From assembly GCA_001870995.2 (NCBI GenBank), contig MLAV02000018.1:62001-126000 (forward strand): a stretch of 64,000 nt of DNA. The letters run 5' to 3'. The position numbers and the translations under genes are program-made. The DNA comes from Chitinophaga sp. CB10 (lineage in GTDB: Bacteria > Bacteroidota > Bacteroidia > Chitinophagales > Chitinophagaceae). Below are positions 24,660-34,411 of this stretch, piece by piece (positions within the stretch are counted from its first letter, which is position 1; each line of letters begins with the position of its first letter). A model generated the notes under the pieces. The model did no database searches. It was not told the DNA's origin and saw nothing but the letters and a program-made list of their open reading frames with translations.

Positions 24660-25874
24660 ATGAACTTACACGAGTACCAGGCTAAAGAACTGTTGAAAAA
24701 ATATAACGTACCGGTACAGGAAGGCATTCCGGTAGAAACTCCTGAAGCGGCCGCCGAGGCTTACAAGCAATTGAAGGTTACTTATGGTAATGAATTTGCT
24801 GTTGTTAAAGCTCAAATTCACGCTGGTGGACGCGGTAAGGGTAAAATCCGTGGTACTGAGCAGAGAGGTGTGGCAGTAGGAAAAAATGCTGAAGATGTTA
24901 AAACCATTGCCGGCAACATCCTGGGTGGTACCCTCGTTACCATTCAGACCGGCGAGGCTGGTAAAGTGGTAAACAAAGTACTGGTAGCGCAGGATGTATA
25001 TTATCCCGGCCCTAACCCGGTAAAAGAATTCTATCTGTCAATCCTGTTGGATCGCGCTAAAAGCATGAACGTTATCATGTACTCCACCGAAGGAGGTATG
25101 GATATCGAAGAAGTAGCTCATAGCACGCCTGAAAAAATATTCAAAGAGTGGGTAAAACCAAACATGACCCTGCAGCCATTCCAGGCGCGTAACATCGCGT
25201 TCAACCTGGGCCTGAGCGGCGAGGCATTCAAAAACATGGTGAAATTCGTGACCAACCTCTACAACGCATACGTTGGTCTGGATTGCAGCATGCTGGAAAT
25301 CAACCCGCTGTTCAAAACCAGCGATGAGAAAATCATCGCCGTGGATGCGAAAGTAAACCTGGACGACAACGCTTTAATGCGTCATGCGGACCTGGAAGCT
25401 ATGCGCGACATCACGGAAGAAGATCCTACCGAAGTAGAAGCAGGTAAATACAACCTCAACTTCGTGAAACTCGACGGTAACGTAGGTTGTATGGTAAACG
25501 GCGCCGGTCTGGCAATGGCTACCATGGATATGATCAAACTGAGCGGCGGCGAGCCGGCTAACTTCCTGGACGTAGGAGGTACCGCCAACGCGCAAACCGT
25601 AGAAGCAGGCTTCCGTATCATCCTGAAAGATCCTAAAGTAAAAGCGATCCTCATCAACATCTTTGGTGGTATCGTTCGTTGCGACAGGGTGGCACAGGGT
25701 GTAATCGATGCCTACCAGTCCATCGGCACCATCAACGTACCTATCATCGTACGTCTGCAGGGTACCAACGCCGCTGAAGCTAAAGAACTGATCGAAAAAT
25801 CAGGTCTGAAAGTACAGTCTGCCATCCTCCTGAGCGAGGCGGCTGACCTGGTAAACAAAGCTGTAAGCGCTTAA
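24660..25874 (+). CDS. sucC: succinyl-CoA synthetase, beta subunit (ADP-forming)
   Basis: 404 residues with the SucC layout: MNLHEYQAKELLKKYNVPV, an ATP-grasp domain including QIHAGGRGKG, and the C-terminal CoA-ligase domain with NIFGGIVRCD and GTNAAEAKELI. Works with SucD to make ATP or GTP from succinyl-CoA in the TCA cycle. The alpha-subunit gene is not adjacent, as is usual in Bacteroidota. The gene is preceded by 160 bases shared with the divergent phosphorylase gene and ends at a strong bidirectional terminator. Confidence 0.96.
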   Translation: MNLHEYQAKELLKKYNVPVQEGIPVETPEAAAEAYKQLKVTYGNEFAVVKAQIHAGGRGKGKIRGTEQRGVAVGKNAEDVKTIAGNILGGTLVTIQTGEAGKVVNKVLVAQDVYYPGPNPVKEFYLSILLDRAKSMNVIMYSTEGGMDIEEVAHSTPEKIFKEWVKPNMTLQPFQARNIAFNLGLSGEAFKNMVKFVTNLYNAYVGLDCSMLEINPLFKTSDEKIIAVDAKVNLDDNALMRHADLEAMRDITEEDPTEVEAGKYNLNFVKLDGNVGCMVNGAGLAMATMDMIKLSGGEPANFLDVGGTANAQTVEAGFRIILKDPKVKAILINIFGGIVRCDRVAQGVIDAYQSIGTINVPIIVRLQGTNAAEAKELIEKSGLKVQSAILLSEAADLVNKAVSA

Positions 25875-25899
25875 TCTGAAGGTTATTCACCCGATATAA

Positions 25900-25940
25900 T
25901 GTAAAAAGCCCCGTATCAACCTGATACGGGGCTTTTTTTA
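25900..25940. terminator. bidirectional terminator between sucC and the thioredoxin-like gene
   Basis: A 14-bp perfect stem (25905-25918 with 25922-25935; AAAGCCCCGTATCA/TGATACGGGGCTTT) with a three-base loop, with a T run on the plus strand and T run on the minus strand. It serves the two converging genes. Confidence 0.92.
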
Positions 25941-25955
25941 TGCGTTGCCTCAATA

Positions 25956-27122
25956 TTATAATGCGGCTATCTTTCCGTTCAGGCTTTTAACCATCCCCGT
26001 TAGGTTCATCATCTCCGCCTTGGCCACCGCCCATTTCAGGTACTGCTTAACGGTGTCCCTGTCCGTATCTCCAAACACATACGCCACACTGTTCAGCAGT
26101 TCCAGGCTCGTTTTTTCGTTCACGGCAATTTTGGCCCATTGGAGGTACAATGCCTTCAGCGCCGGATCCTTCGCAATCTCCTGGCTGCCATAGAAGTAGG
26201 CCATCCGCAGGTTGGTGGTGTTCATGTCCTTATTGGCCACGGACCATTCCAGGTAAGCTTTCAGGTTTTTTGTCTGCCTGAAAATATACCTGAACGCAAA
26301 TTCCGCCTTAACGGAATCCCAGTCCCCTCCAGGTTTGTATGCTGCCTCGTACTTTTTCAAAAAGGCCTCAAATGCTGCCGGGTCGTACGTATTACCCTTC
26401 AGCTCCTTCATATCTCCCCCCATCACCCTGGCCATAATACTCTGGTTTACATCCGGACCATACATTTCCTGGTATTTCACGCGGTTTTCCAGGTAATAAC
26501 TCCTGTAATCCGCCGGCAGTTCACGGATCAGCGCCATGGCTTTCACCGTCAGCTCGGCCGTTTTATCCTTTTGCTTAGCCAGGAATTCCAGCAGCACGGA
26601 GTCCGCAGGCAGCTCCCGCTTCTTGTTGTACAGCCCCTGGTACCAGGCCGGCCCCTCTTTCTTTACATAATTGGCAAACCCATAGAAAAACTTGCCATTC
26701 CTGTAACGGTCCGTCGTTTCCTTCAGGAAATTCAGGAACCTGTCCGCATCGTTATAACCGATGCCCACATTCACCAGCTTGCCTTCCGGGGAAATGATCA
26801 GGTAAGTGGGAAAGCCGTGCAGCAGGTAACGGGAGCAGAGGTCAAACCCGAACTCCTCCTTAAACACGTCAAACCCGGTGTTGATAAAGTTTTGCTCCAT
26901 GTAGGCCCGCACCTCTTTCCCGGGAAATACCTTTACCTCCATTTCTTTACAGGCATGGCATCCCTCGAAATAAGTGTCTACGAAAATGGGCTTTTGCTCT
27001 TTCTTTGCTCTCGCCAGCAGCTCAGTCCAGCTGGCCTTGATAAATTGCGTACTATCCTGCGCGAAGGAAGCCAACGGCAGAAAACCTGCCAGCAGCAGGG
27101 TGTGGATGGTTTTTTTCATCAT
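25956..27122 (-). CDS. exported thioredoxin-like protein (CxxC)
   Basis: Start 27122 (MMKKTIHTLLLAGF) gives 388 residues with a signal peptide cleaved after SFA; the longer reading to 27176 would add a non-hydrophobic stretch in front of it. Residues about 25-160 form a thioredoxin-like domain with the redox motif GCHACKEM and a cis-Pro loop (GFPTYLI), as in DUF255/thioredoxin_7 proteins. The long C-terminal half is helical and without recognisable motif. Likely a periplasmic oxidoreductase; partner unknown. Confidence 0.8.
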   Translation of the reverse strand: MMKKTIHTLLLAGFLPLASFAQDSTQFIKASWTELLARAKKEQKPIFVDTYFEGCHACKEMEVKVFPGKEVRAYMEQNFINTGFDVFKEEFGFDLCSRYLLHGFPTYLIISPEGKLVNVGIGYNDADRFLNFLKETTDRYRNGKFFYGFANYVKKEGPAWYQGLYNKKRELPADSVLLEFLAKQKDKTAELTVKAMALIRELPADYRSYYLENRVKYQEMYGPDVNQSIMARVMGGDMKELKGNTYDPAAFEAFLKKYEAAYKPGGDWDSVKAEFAFRYIFRQTKNLKAYLEWSVANKDMNTTNLRMAYFYGSQEIAKDPALKALYLQWAKIAVNEKTSLELLNSVAYVFGDTDRDTVKQYLKWAVAKAEMMNLTGMVKSLNGKIAAL

Positions 27123-27453
27123 TCTTCTTTTTAATGGTGGTTTTGTACCGGTGAAGCTAAGAAATCCCCCTGACATGCGCTAACCATTCAAGGATGACCG
27201 GTTTGTTTTAATTTTTTTAGGGAGATGATAATGCCGCGCCTCCCGGAGCCACCGTTAACAGAACACTTCCCGCGCCAAAATATGCCCACGCAACGGGGAC
27301 TTTTTTTGGCAACGGGGTTCCGTTCCAACGCAAAGCAAAAAAACCGCCGCAAGCCATCCCCCCGCAGCGTCTACCCTATAAAAAGCTTCAGGGATAAAAC
27401 CAGCGTGCATAGCGCTCGTTCTATCCCCGAAACCAGTCATTATCACAAAATAC
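27123..27453. other. intergenic stretch without recognisable element
   Basis: 331 bases between the thioredoxin-like gene and PBP1A. I find no promoter pattern, RNA gene or repeat. A short ORF on the plus strand (27225-27485) has no recognisable content. Confidence 0.6.
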
Positions 27454-29838
27454 TTACTGTTCCTTTTTTGGCATCACCGCTTTAGGCTGCGGCGGCGTAG
27501 CCGGCTTGTTCTCTTTCTGCTCCTCTTTCTTAGGCGCCGGCTTTTTCTCCTCCGGTTTGTCCGCCCCCGGTGTGGCAAAATCATCGCCATAGCCGGAAGC
27601 GTCAATGTAATCCTGCTCGCTGCCGTTACCAGTGTTTTCCGCTTCGGCGCCCGGCGCTACGTTGGAATTGAAGTCCTCATAGCTTTCATTGGCCATGCTC
27701 GCAGGCATGATAAATTTATCGTTCGGAGAAATTTTCAACGTCGGATCCGCATGCACCTTCTGCATGAAGTAAGCCCAGATAGGCAGGCCCGTGTTGGCGC
27801 CCTGCCCCATGGCCGTGGTGGAGAAGTGGATGTAGTTGTTTTCGCAACCTACCCATGCACCCGCCAGTAACTTAGGCGTATAACCAATGAACCAGCCATC
27901 CGTATTATCGTTGGTGGTACCGGTTTTACCGCCGATCTCGCCCTGGATGTTGTAACGGAAACGCAGGCGCGCCGCCGTACCGCCCGGGCCAGTCACCCCT
28001 TCCATCATTTTCACCATGGTATAGGAGTCATGTTCGCTGATCACCTCGCGCTTCACCGGCGCAAAGGTTTCCAGTATATTGCCGTAACGGTCCTCGATGC
28101 GGGTAATGTAAATCGGTTTGGTATTGATACCCCGCGCCGGGAACATCGTATAGGCGCGCAGCATTTCGTACAGCGAAAGGTCTACCGCGCCCAGCGCAAT
28201 GGAAGGATATGGCTCAATCTTAGGCGTAAAGCCTACCTTGTTTTTCACGAAGTCTGCAAAGTTCTTTGGCCCCAGCTGCTTGATCAGGTAAGCCGCTACC
28301 AGGTTGAGCGACTTTGCCAGCGCGCCCGCCATGGTAATGGAGCCGCCGGTGCTGCCCTCGGAGTTTTTAGGGCTCCAGCCGTCGATGGTAATCGGTTCGT
28401 TCGGCAGCATCGTATATGGGGAAAAACCGTTCATGATCGCAAAGCAATACAGGAATGGTTTAAAGGTAGAACCCACCTGGCGACGTGTTTTAGCTACGTG
28501 GTCGTTTTTGAAATACCTGAAATCAGGACCGCCTACCCATGCTTTTACTTCCCCGCTTTCAGGGTCCATGGCCATGAAGCCCGCCTGCAGGATGGTGCGC
28601 ATGTATTTGATGGAATCCATCGGCGTCATGATGGTATCGATATCGTTCAGATCCGGATCGGTAAAGCTGTTCCAGCCAAATACCTTCATCCGCACCGGCG
28701 TGTTGAAAGCCTTGGCGATGGCGGCATCGTCAGCCCCGTCCTCTTTCATTTGCTGGTAGCGGTCGGATTCCTGCATGAAGTTGTTCAGCTCCTTCTGCCA
28801 GTTTTTCCACACGCTGCCGGTTTTGATATTGTTCTGGCCGAAGAGGGATTTCTGCAGGGTTTGCAGGTGATGGCGCACCGCCTCTTCCGCATACAGCTGC
28901 ATGCGCGGGTTGATGGTCGTATAAATTTTCAGCCCATCACGGTAAAGGTTATACTCCGAACCGTCCGCCTTCTTGTGGTTGGCGCACCAGGCTTTCATTT
29001 CATCGCGCAGTACTTCCCTAAAGTATGGCGCCAGCCCTTTGTTGTGGTCAATTTTATTATAGTGCAGTACAATCGGTTTGCTCTTGGCGGCTGCAGCTTC
29101 CGCAGGAGTGATAAACTCATTTTCCACCATGTTGTCGATCACCGTATTGCGGCGGCTCAGCGCCATCTGCGGGTTGCGGCGCGGGTTGTACAAGGTGTTC
29201 CCTTTCAGCATACCCACCAGGATGGCAGCTTCTTCAATGGAGAGATGACCGGCATCTTTACTGAAGAAGGTGCGCGCGCCGTTTTCTATACCGTACACGT
29301 TATCCCCGAAGGAAACAGTGTTTAAATAAAGTGTTAAAATTTCCTGCTTGGTAAAATTCCTTTCCAGCTTAATGGCGATAATCCATTCCTGCAACTTCTG
29401 GAAGGCGCGACTGATGGGATTGGTAGCTCTTTTTTTGCCCAGCGCATCCGCCTGCAGGTTCAGCGCCAGCTGTTGGGTAATGGTACTGGAACCGCGTTTT
29501 TTACCGATCAGTAAATAGAAAGGAATGGCGAAAGTACCCTTGGCATCAATACCGGAGTTATCGTAAAAGCGACTTTCCTCGGTGGCTATCAATGCATTGA
29601 TCACGTTTTTTGAAATCTCGTTATAATCGCTGCTGGAGCGGTCTACCTGGTAGTATTTACCTAAAATGGTACCGTCATCGGCAATCACCTCCGCAGCCAG
29701 GGCGGCCCGTGGGTTTTCCAGTTCTTCCATGGAAGGCATATTACCTATCACACGGAAGTTTATAAGTAATACCAGGAGAATAAAAAATGCTAAGACCCCA
29801 AATGCCACTCTCCACAATATTTTCACCGATTTTTTCAT
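27454..29838 (-). CDS. mrcA: class A penicillin-binding protein 1A
   Basis: 794 residues with one N-terminal transmembrane helix (residues 9-29), a GT51 glycosyltransferase domain (catalytic Glu in ATEESRFY, GSSTITQQLALNL, LERNFTKQEILTLYLN) and a transpeptidase domain with the three PBP motifs: STFK (in RRQVGSTFKPF), SLN (AKSLNLVA) and KTGTT (IGGKTGTTNDNTD). It polymerises and cross-links peptidoglycan at the outer face of the inner membrane. The C-terminal 100 residues are a low-complexity Pro/Lys/Glu tail, not part of either domain. Confidence 0.95.
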   Translation of the reverse strand: MKKSVKILWRVAFGVLAFFILLVLLINFRVIGNMPSMEELENPRAALAAEVIADDGTILGKYYQVDRSSSDYNEISKNVINALIATEESRFYDNSGIDAKGTFAIPFYLLIGKKRGSSTITQQLALNLQADALGKKRATNPISRAFQKLQEWIIAIKLERNFTKQEILTLYLNTVSFGDNVYGIENGARTFFSKDAGHLSIEEAAILVGMLKGNTLYNPRRNPQMALSRRNTVIDNMVENEFITPAEAAAAKSKPIVLHYNKIDHNKGLAPYFREVLRDEMKAWCANHKKADGSEYNLYRDGLKIYTTINPRMQLYAEEAVRHHLQTLQKSLFGQNNIKTGSVWKNWQKELNNFMQESDRYQQMKEDGADDAAIAKAFNTPVRMKVFGWNSFTDPDLNDIDTIMTPMDSIKYMRTILQAGFMAMDPESGEVKAWVGGPDFRYFKNDHVAKTRRQVGSTFKPFLYCFAIMNGFSPYTMLPNEPITIDGWSPKNSEGSTGGSITMAGALAKSLNLVAAYLIKQLGPKNFADFVKNKVGFTPKIEPYPSIALGAVDLSLYEMLRAYTMFPARGINTKPIYITRIEDRYGNILETFAPVKREVISEHDSYTMVKMMEGVTGPGGTAARLRFRYNIQGEIGGKTGTTNDNTDGWFIGYTPKLLAGAWVGCENNYIHFSTTAMGQGANTGLPIWAYFMQKVHADPTLKISPNDKFIMPASMANESYEDFNSNVAPGAEAENTGNGSEQDYIDASGYGDDFATPGADKPEEKKPAPKKEEQKENKPATPPQPKAVMPKKEQ

Positions 29839-29885
29839 GCGCGTTCTGATTTGTTTAATGGCTAACCCAGTTATGGGTTGACCGA

Positions 29886-29893
29886 CAAAGCTA
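29886..29893 (-). promoter_or_regulatory. -7 element of the PBP1A gene
   Basis: CAAAGCTA on the plus strand reads TAGCTTTG leftward (TAnnTTTG), 48 bases before the start. A small hairpin (AACCCA/TGGGTT) lies in the leader at about 29863-29879. No -33 TTG at 19 bases. Confidence 0.4.
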
Positions 29894-29917
29894 ATGGAAA
29901 TTTCGGGATTTGTATAG

Positions 29918-32900
29918 TTACTCGGTCACGTAGTTGTCGGCAAAGAACTTACGGTAACCGGCCAAATCCTTGGTACTGTTTAGTAATATGAAGTTGTCCC
30001 GGGAGATGACGAAGAAACTGTAATCCGTTGGCCTGATCCGGGGGATGATGTTGTTGGACGCTGCATCCCTGATTTCATCGAAGTAGGCCAGGGCCTTGTC
30101 TTCGTTAGGGAATATCCTGAAAATCAGCATGATATCATTTGGCGTAAGCACGAAGCTACCCACCTCAATTTTATCTGACGGATGTTTGGTGGCGTTGTAA
30201 CGGGTAAACTGGCTCAATCCTTCATCCATCAGCTCTTTGGACACCCGGTCGAACGACAGCACCACGAAAAACGGGTTGTTGGCATCTATCTTATAAGGCG
30301 TCACCGGTTTCGGCGGCGCAATTACGTTTACCGGCGCAGGTTTGTTGCCCGTCAGGCCGGCAGCCACCTGGATGCTGTCCGTCTTCACTTTGGCTGTGTT
30401 TACCTTATCGGCAAACACCGGCTGTGGGTTCTGCCATGGATATCGCATCGTCACATCTTCATCCACCAAAGGCGTGCCATCGGCGTTCTTCTTCACTTCC
30501 AGGGCTACTAAATAATTATAGAGCTCTTTTCGCTGTTTGAGCGCAGCCATCAGCGATTGCGCCTGGCTAAAGATGGCGGAATCGGCGGCGTATTTATTCA
30601 TTACATACTGCACGGCCGCCTCGGAGCGGTTAACCGTGTCCGTTGCAAAGCTGGTATCTGTCTTTACCGTGATCATGGCCTGCAACAGGTCGAATTTAGG
30701 TTGCAGGTAGTTCAGGCCATAAACGGAGTCCACCATGGCGCGCATGGCAATAGCCCCGGCGTAGTTGCCGTTGCGGAACGCCGTATAGGCGGAGTCGTAA
30801 GCCTCGCGGATCGCCTTCTTTTTACCGGCGTCGATGTCTTTCAAACCGCCAAAGCGGATGATATCCGCAAAATTCGTTTGTCCGTACTCGTTAAGCACCT
30901 GGTTTTTATACCTGTTGGCTACGTCTGTCCTGTTTTGTTTGCCATTCCATACATACAGGGAGTATAATACCTCTGCCTTGCGCGGATGGGCCGGGTATAA
31001 CAGCAGCAGGGAGTCGTAGGTTTCTATAGCCAGCGGTGCGTTGTCGAGTTTATCATAATAGAGTTTACCGAGGTCAAACCAGGCGTCCTCGCATTTGCTA
31101 CGGGACGCGCGCAGCTGCTCCGGCGTGAGGGGCAGGCCGGCGGCCAGCACTTCGGCGCTCATACTGTCCGCCGGTACGGCAGGCTTGGCGTCTTCGGCGG
31201 TGGGCGCGTTGAGCATTGGCGCGCCATTGTTCCCGGCGGCGATATTGGCGGCGCCGGTCTGGCTTCTTCTCCAGTTATCAGCCAGCTGGCGGTTCCCCCA
31301 GCGGCGGCGGAACTCGGAGTACCCGGCGGATTTGGTAGCTACATTGTAGAAATACCAGTCGCCGTTGCTATCCCCCTGGGGGGAGAAAGCGCCCGGGCCA
31401 TTATTTTGCAGGGTGCTGCCGGCAGTATAGTTTTCGCTGTCCGCGCCTTTATTCTTTTTCTCGTTCTTCTTTTTATCGGCCGCCTCCTGGCGGATGGTGG
31501 CCGCCATTTTAGCGAGGAAGATGTTCCGGTCGGATTCCGGCATCGTTGCGATGCGTTGCAGGCTATCTTCCCGGCGAATGAGCGCCACGCGGGCAGCTAC
31601 ATCGCCCAGCACATTTTTGCGGGTGTTTACCAGCGCATAGTCCACAAAATCCGGCGTCATGGTGCCGGCAGTGCTGTCGTAATATTTTTTTGCTTCGGCG
31701 TAGTTACGCTGATCGTAGTAGATGTCTGCAATGCCTTTGTAGGTGATGGTGCGCTGTACCCTGTTTTCGCTGGGCACTTTGAGCGACTTCTGCATATACC
31801 CCAGGGCCGCCTCGGGGTCCTTTGGATAGGATATGGAACCCATGGTGTAGAGGATACCATCGCGGTAAGGTTCAAATTTCTGCTTCTTCAGCATGTGACG
31901 GAGGGCGTCGATGCTTTCCTGCGGGTTGCCGCCCTCGCGGGTGGCGTTGAGGCGGGCAATCTGCACCCTTGCCTGGAAGTCCATCATCGGATCAGGCCGC
32001 TGGCGGATCACGCCCCTGAACTGGTCAATGGCGGAATCAGGCTGGTTTTCCAGCGCATACAGCTGCCCGAGGATGAATGACATCCTCGCTTTGGCCACCC
32101 TGTCCCTGCTTTTATCGATGGCTACCTGTAAAGGCGAAATGGTTTCGTGGTAGCGGCCCTGTATGTAGTTGCTGTAGGCCTTTACTTCCGCCAGGGAGCC
32201 TTCGAGGCGCTTCGGAAATTTAGGATCGTTGGAAAGTACGTTCAGTAAGGCTTGTACTTCATCGTAATCTTTCAGTTCCAGCAGCGTGCGCGCACGCCAT
32301 AAGAAGGCATCGTTACGGGCGCGCTTATGACGGAAAGGCGCGAGTACGCCTTTTGTATTTTCTTTGGAGGAAACGGAAATCTGGTCATTTTCCGTAGCGC
32401 CTACAACGGTTTTATATTCCTGCTTGCTTTTAGGAGCGAAGGCCAGGTTGGTGTACTGGAATGTTTTGTTGGCGTTTTCGAAATCTCCTTCGTAGAAGTA
32501 GGCGCGGCCCATCAGCACATAACAGTCAGGTATCCACTTGCCGCGGGGGTCGTGGAGTTGAATGCCGGTGGAAGCTTTTTCTATTACGGAATCCAGTTCA
32601 CTTTTGCTCGTGTTCTGGTTTTTGGCAGTAAACGGATAAAAAGGCAGCAGCACATTGTAATTGTCCTGCCCCTGCCGGTTTACGGAGCGTACGACCCTGT
32701 CCAGCTTGGTGCGGGCATGGAAGTAATAGTTATAGCGGGTGGCCAGGTTTTGCCAGAAGGCGCGATAGAGGGTCCAGCGCTTGTTTTCCAGCATGATCTC
32801 TGCGGGAGTACGCCTGTCCTGAACTTTCGGTTCTTTTGGTTTAAACAAAGGATTAGCCTGGGTAGTGCTACCCTGTTGATTGCTTTGCCGGGCATTATTT

Positions 32901-33016
32901 TGGGGCGGGCGCTGCGCCTGGTTGCGGGGCTGATTTTGCGCCCAAACCGCTGGAACTCCCATGCACACTAAAAAAAGTAAAGCAAAATATCTTCGTAATA
33001 ACTTGATGCAATTCAT
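29918..33016 (-). CDS. TPR repeat protein, SprE/PorW-like (type IX secretion/gliding)
   Basis: A 1032-residue exported protein (signal peptide MNCIKLLRRYFALLFLVCMG, cleavage near VWA/Q). A helical TPR chain covers about 100-470 (for example AYFYEGDFENANKTFQYTNLA and SFILGQLYALENQPDSAIDQFRGVI), a low-complexity segment about 490-620, then further TPR-like helices to 800 and a C-terminal domain. The N-terminal block RYNYYFHARTKLDRVV resembles the SprE/PorW family, which is required for the T9SS. Unlike classical SprE, no lipobox Cys is visible. The assignment rests on overall layout, so moderate confidence. Confidence 0.55.
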   Translation of the reverse strand: MNCIKLLRRYFALLFLVCMGVPAVWAQNQPRNQAQRPPQNNARQSNQQGSTTQANPLFKPKEPKVQDRRTPAEIMLENKRWTLYRAFWQNLATRYNYYFHARTKLDRVVRSVNRQGQDNYNVLLPFYPFTAKNQNTSKSELDSVIEKASTGIQLHDPRGKWIPDCYVLMGRAYFYEGDFENANKTFQYTNLAFAPKSKQEYKTVVGATENDQISVSSKENTKGVLAPFRHKRARNDAFLWRARTLLELKDYDEVQALLNVLSNDPKFPKRLEGSLAEVKAYSNYIQGRYHETISPLQVAIDKSRDRVAKARMSFILGQLYALENQPDSAIDQFRGVIRQRPDPMMDFQARVQIARLNATREGGNPQESIDALRHMLKKQKFEPYRDGILYTMGSISYPKDPEAALGYMQKSLKVPSENRVQRTITYKGIADIYYDQRNYAEAKKYYDSTAGTMTPDFVDYALVNTRKNVLGDVAARVALIRREDSLQRIATMPESDRNIFLAKMAATIRQEAADKKKNEKKNKGADSENYTAGSTLQNNGPGAFSPQGDSNGDWYFYNVATKSAGYSEFRRRWGNRQLADNWRRSQTGAANIAAGNNGAPMLNAPTAEDAKPAVPADSMSAEVLAAGLPLTPEQLRASRSKCEDAWFDLGKLYYDKLDNAPLAIETYDSLLLLYPAHPRKAEVLYSLYVWNGKQNRTDVANRYKNQVLNEYGQTNFADIIRFGGLKDIDAGKKKAIREAYDSAYTAFRNGNYAGAIAMRAMVDSVYGLNYLQPKFDLLQAMITVKTDTSFATDTVNRSEAAVQYVMNKYAADSAIFSQAQSLMAALKQRKELYNYLVALEVKKNADGTPLVDEDVTMRYPWQNPQPVFADKVNTAKVKTDSIQVAAGLTGNKPAPVNVIAPPKPVTPYKIDANNPFFVVLSFDRVSKELMDEGLSQFTRYNATKHPSDKIEVGSFVLTPNDIMLIFRIFPNEDKALAYFDEIRDAASNNIIPRIRPTDYSFFVISRDNFILLNSTKDLAGYRKFFADNYVTE

Positions 33017-33070
33017 GGATGCCAGGGTGTATAGGCTTTATTATATAACTTCCGGAAATAAAAAATATTT

Positions 33071-33104
33071 TAAAGATACTACAAAAATGTGGAAATTCTG
33101 ACAA
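33071..33104 (-). promoter_or_regulatory. candidate promoter of the SprE-like gene
   Basis: Minus strand TTG (33102-33104), 23 bases, then TATCTTTA (33071-33078), one mismatch from consensus, 55 bases before the start. Confidence 0.35.
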
Positions 33105-33220
33105 TCAGCCAACCTTTAATACACTGATTATCAGCGGCAAAAAAGCCCTTTCCGTGGGGAAAATTTTCTTCCATCCCTGTAGATACCAGAATACGAAAGA
33201 ACAAATAAAACAAATATGAT

Positions 33221-33228
33221 TAACTTTA
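33221..33228 (+). promoter_or_regulatory. -7-like element of the bactofilin cluster
   Basis: TAACTTTA, one mismatch from TAnnTTTG, 26 bases before the ATG at 33254. No -33 seen. Confidence 0.3.
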
Positions 33229-33253
33229 GCCGCCTGAAAACGAAAAAATTGCA

Positions 33254-33658
33254 ATGGCAAGGAAGGGGAATAAAAATAAAAGAAGGAATTTAGAGAAGCT
33301 CAGTCATAAGTATCGCCTGGTAATTATGAATGATGAAACCTATGACGAAGTAACGTCATTCAAACTATCCAGAATGAGTGTTTACATCGCATTGAGTACC
33401 CTGTTTGTATTATTGGTGGCTATTACCGTAGCTACAATAGTATTCACGCCATTGCGTTATTATATTCCCGGTTATGGCGATCTAAAGCAACGCAAGGAAT
33501 TTATACACCTGAAAATGCGTGCGGACTCCCTCGAATCAGCCGTGAATGCCCGTGACAAGTACCTGGACAACATCAAGCAAGTGATCAACGGGGAATTTAC
33601 CGGCAAGCTGGATACAACGATGATGAAAGTGCCCAAAGTAGACGGCAGCACTTATTAG
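33254..33658 (+). CDS. membrane anchor resembling the N-terminus of Bacteroidota M23 peptidases, peptidase domain absent
   Basis: 134 residues: a basic start, the segment KYRLVIMNDETYDEVTSFKL, one transmembrane helix (about 45-72), FTPLRYYIPGYGDL and a short coiled coil (to about 115). These landmarks are those I know from the N-terminal quarter of Bacteroidota M23 family metallopeptidases encoded next to bactofilin. The protein stops there: the HxxxD and HxH zinc motifs of M23 are missing, and nothing downstream encodes them before the bactofilin gene starts. It could therefore be a scaffold or a naturally reduced form. Confidence 0.6.
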   Translation: MARKGNKNKRRNLEKLSHKYRLVIMNDETYDEVTSFKLSRMSVYIALSTLFVLLVAITVATIVFTPLRYYIPGYGDLKQRKEFIHLKMRADSLESAVNARDKYLDNIKQVINGEFTGKLDTTMMKVPKVDGSTY

Positions 33659-33768
33659 TAGGAAGGATTTATTTGACTATCAATTGATATTGAAATATCA
33701 ATAAATCTCGGAATATTTAATTTATTTTACATCGTTTTAACTTTCAAACCTGAAAAACCTGAAAACCT

Positions 33769-34197
33769 ATGTTTAATAACAGTTCAAAATCTAAGGGTGA
33801 CAGCAAGAGCATGTTGCCTTCTTCTACTATCAACATTATTGGAAGCGGCACCAGCATCCAGGGAGATATCGTATGCGAAGGCGATATTCGTATCGATGGT
33901 CAGGTAAATGGCCTGGTATCCACCAAAGCGAAGATAGTAGTAGGGCCGGAAGGAGATATTACCGGAGATCTTATTTGTCAGAGCGCCGATATTCTGGGTA
34001 AAGTAACCGGAATCATCAAAGTGGAAGAATTATTGTTCCTGAAAGGGAATGCACATGTGAAAGGTGACGTGTACACCGCACATTTCGAGATGGAGCCTAC
34101 CGCCAAATTCAATGGCCGTTGCTACATGGGCGATGAACAGCCGGAAGAAACTCATAAACATGGAAGATCAGTCCTCACAGAAGCCGAAGCAGAATAA
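33769..34197 (+). CDS. bactofilin (polymer-forming cytoskeletal protein)
   Basis: 142 residues with the bactofilin (DUF583) right-handed beta-helix core from about 20 to 130: glycine-spaced repeats such as GTSIQGDIVCEGDIRIDGQVNG, AKIVVGPEGDITGD and GNAHVKGDVYT. The protein should polymerise at the membrane without nucleotide. The next gene starts within its last 38 bases, and an M23-like anchor gene precedes it, matching the known bactofilin-peptidase association. Confidence 0.92.
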   Translation: MFNNSSKSKGDSKSMLPSSTINIIGSGTSIQGDIVCEGDIRIDGQVNGLVSTKAKIVVGPEGDITGDLICQSADILGKVTGIIKVEELLFLKGNAHVKGDVYTAHFEMEPTAKFNGRCYMGDEQPEETHKHGRSVLTEAEAE

Positions 34198-34411
34198 GCC
34201 CGATAAAAATAATAACAACAACCTGGGCACTATTATGCGTTACGCGGGCCTGGCGTTCCAGATGATGGCTACGCTGGGGCTTGCCGTTTTCATCGGGTAC
34301 AAGCTGGACCAAAAGATTGGCTGGCGGGTACCAGTTTGCTTAATCGTTTTTTCTTTAGGGGGTTTAGTCGTAACTTTGCGGCAAATTTTAAATGACACCC
34401 GCAGGAAATGA
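34160..34411 (+). CDS. atpZ: AtpZ/AtpI family protein
   Basis: 83 residues: a charged Asn/Lys-rich start followed by two transmembrane helices (GLAFQMMATLGLAVFIGYKL and VCLIVFSLGGLVVTLRQIL), typical of AtpZ, a small factor encoded in front of F1Fo ATP synthase operons and linked to Mg/Ca transport and c-ring assembly. The ATG at 34160 lies inside the bactofilin gene (38-base overlap, another frame); a shorter start at the Met of MRYAGL is possible. The next gene overlaps by ATGA. Confidence 0.75.
   Translation: MEDQSSQKPKQNKPDKNNNNNLGTIMRYAGLAFQMMATLGLAVFIGYKLDQKIGWRVPVCLIVFSLGGLVVTLRQILNDTRRK

Noticed and set aside
27225..27485. 86-codon ORF between the thioredoxin-like and PBP1A genes
   Set aside because: No recognisable content, basic low-information composition, and it overlaps the PBP1A end.
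28030..29325. 431-codon ORF opposite the PBP1A gene
   Set aside because: Antisense shadow of a clear PBP1A with all motifs on the other strand.
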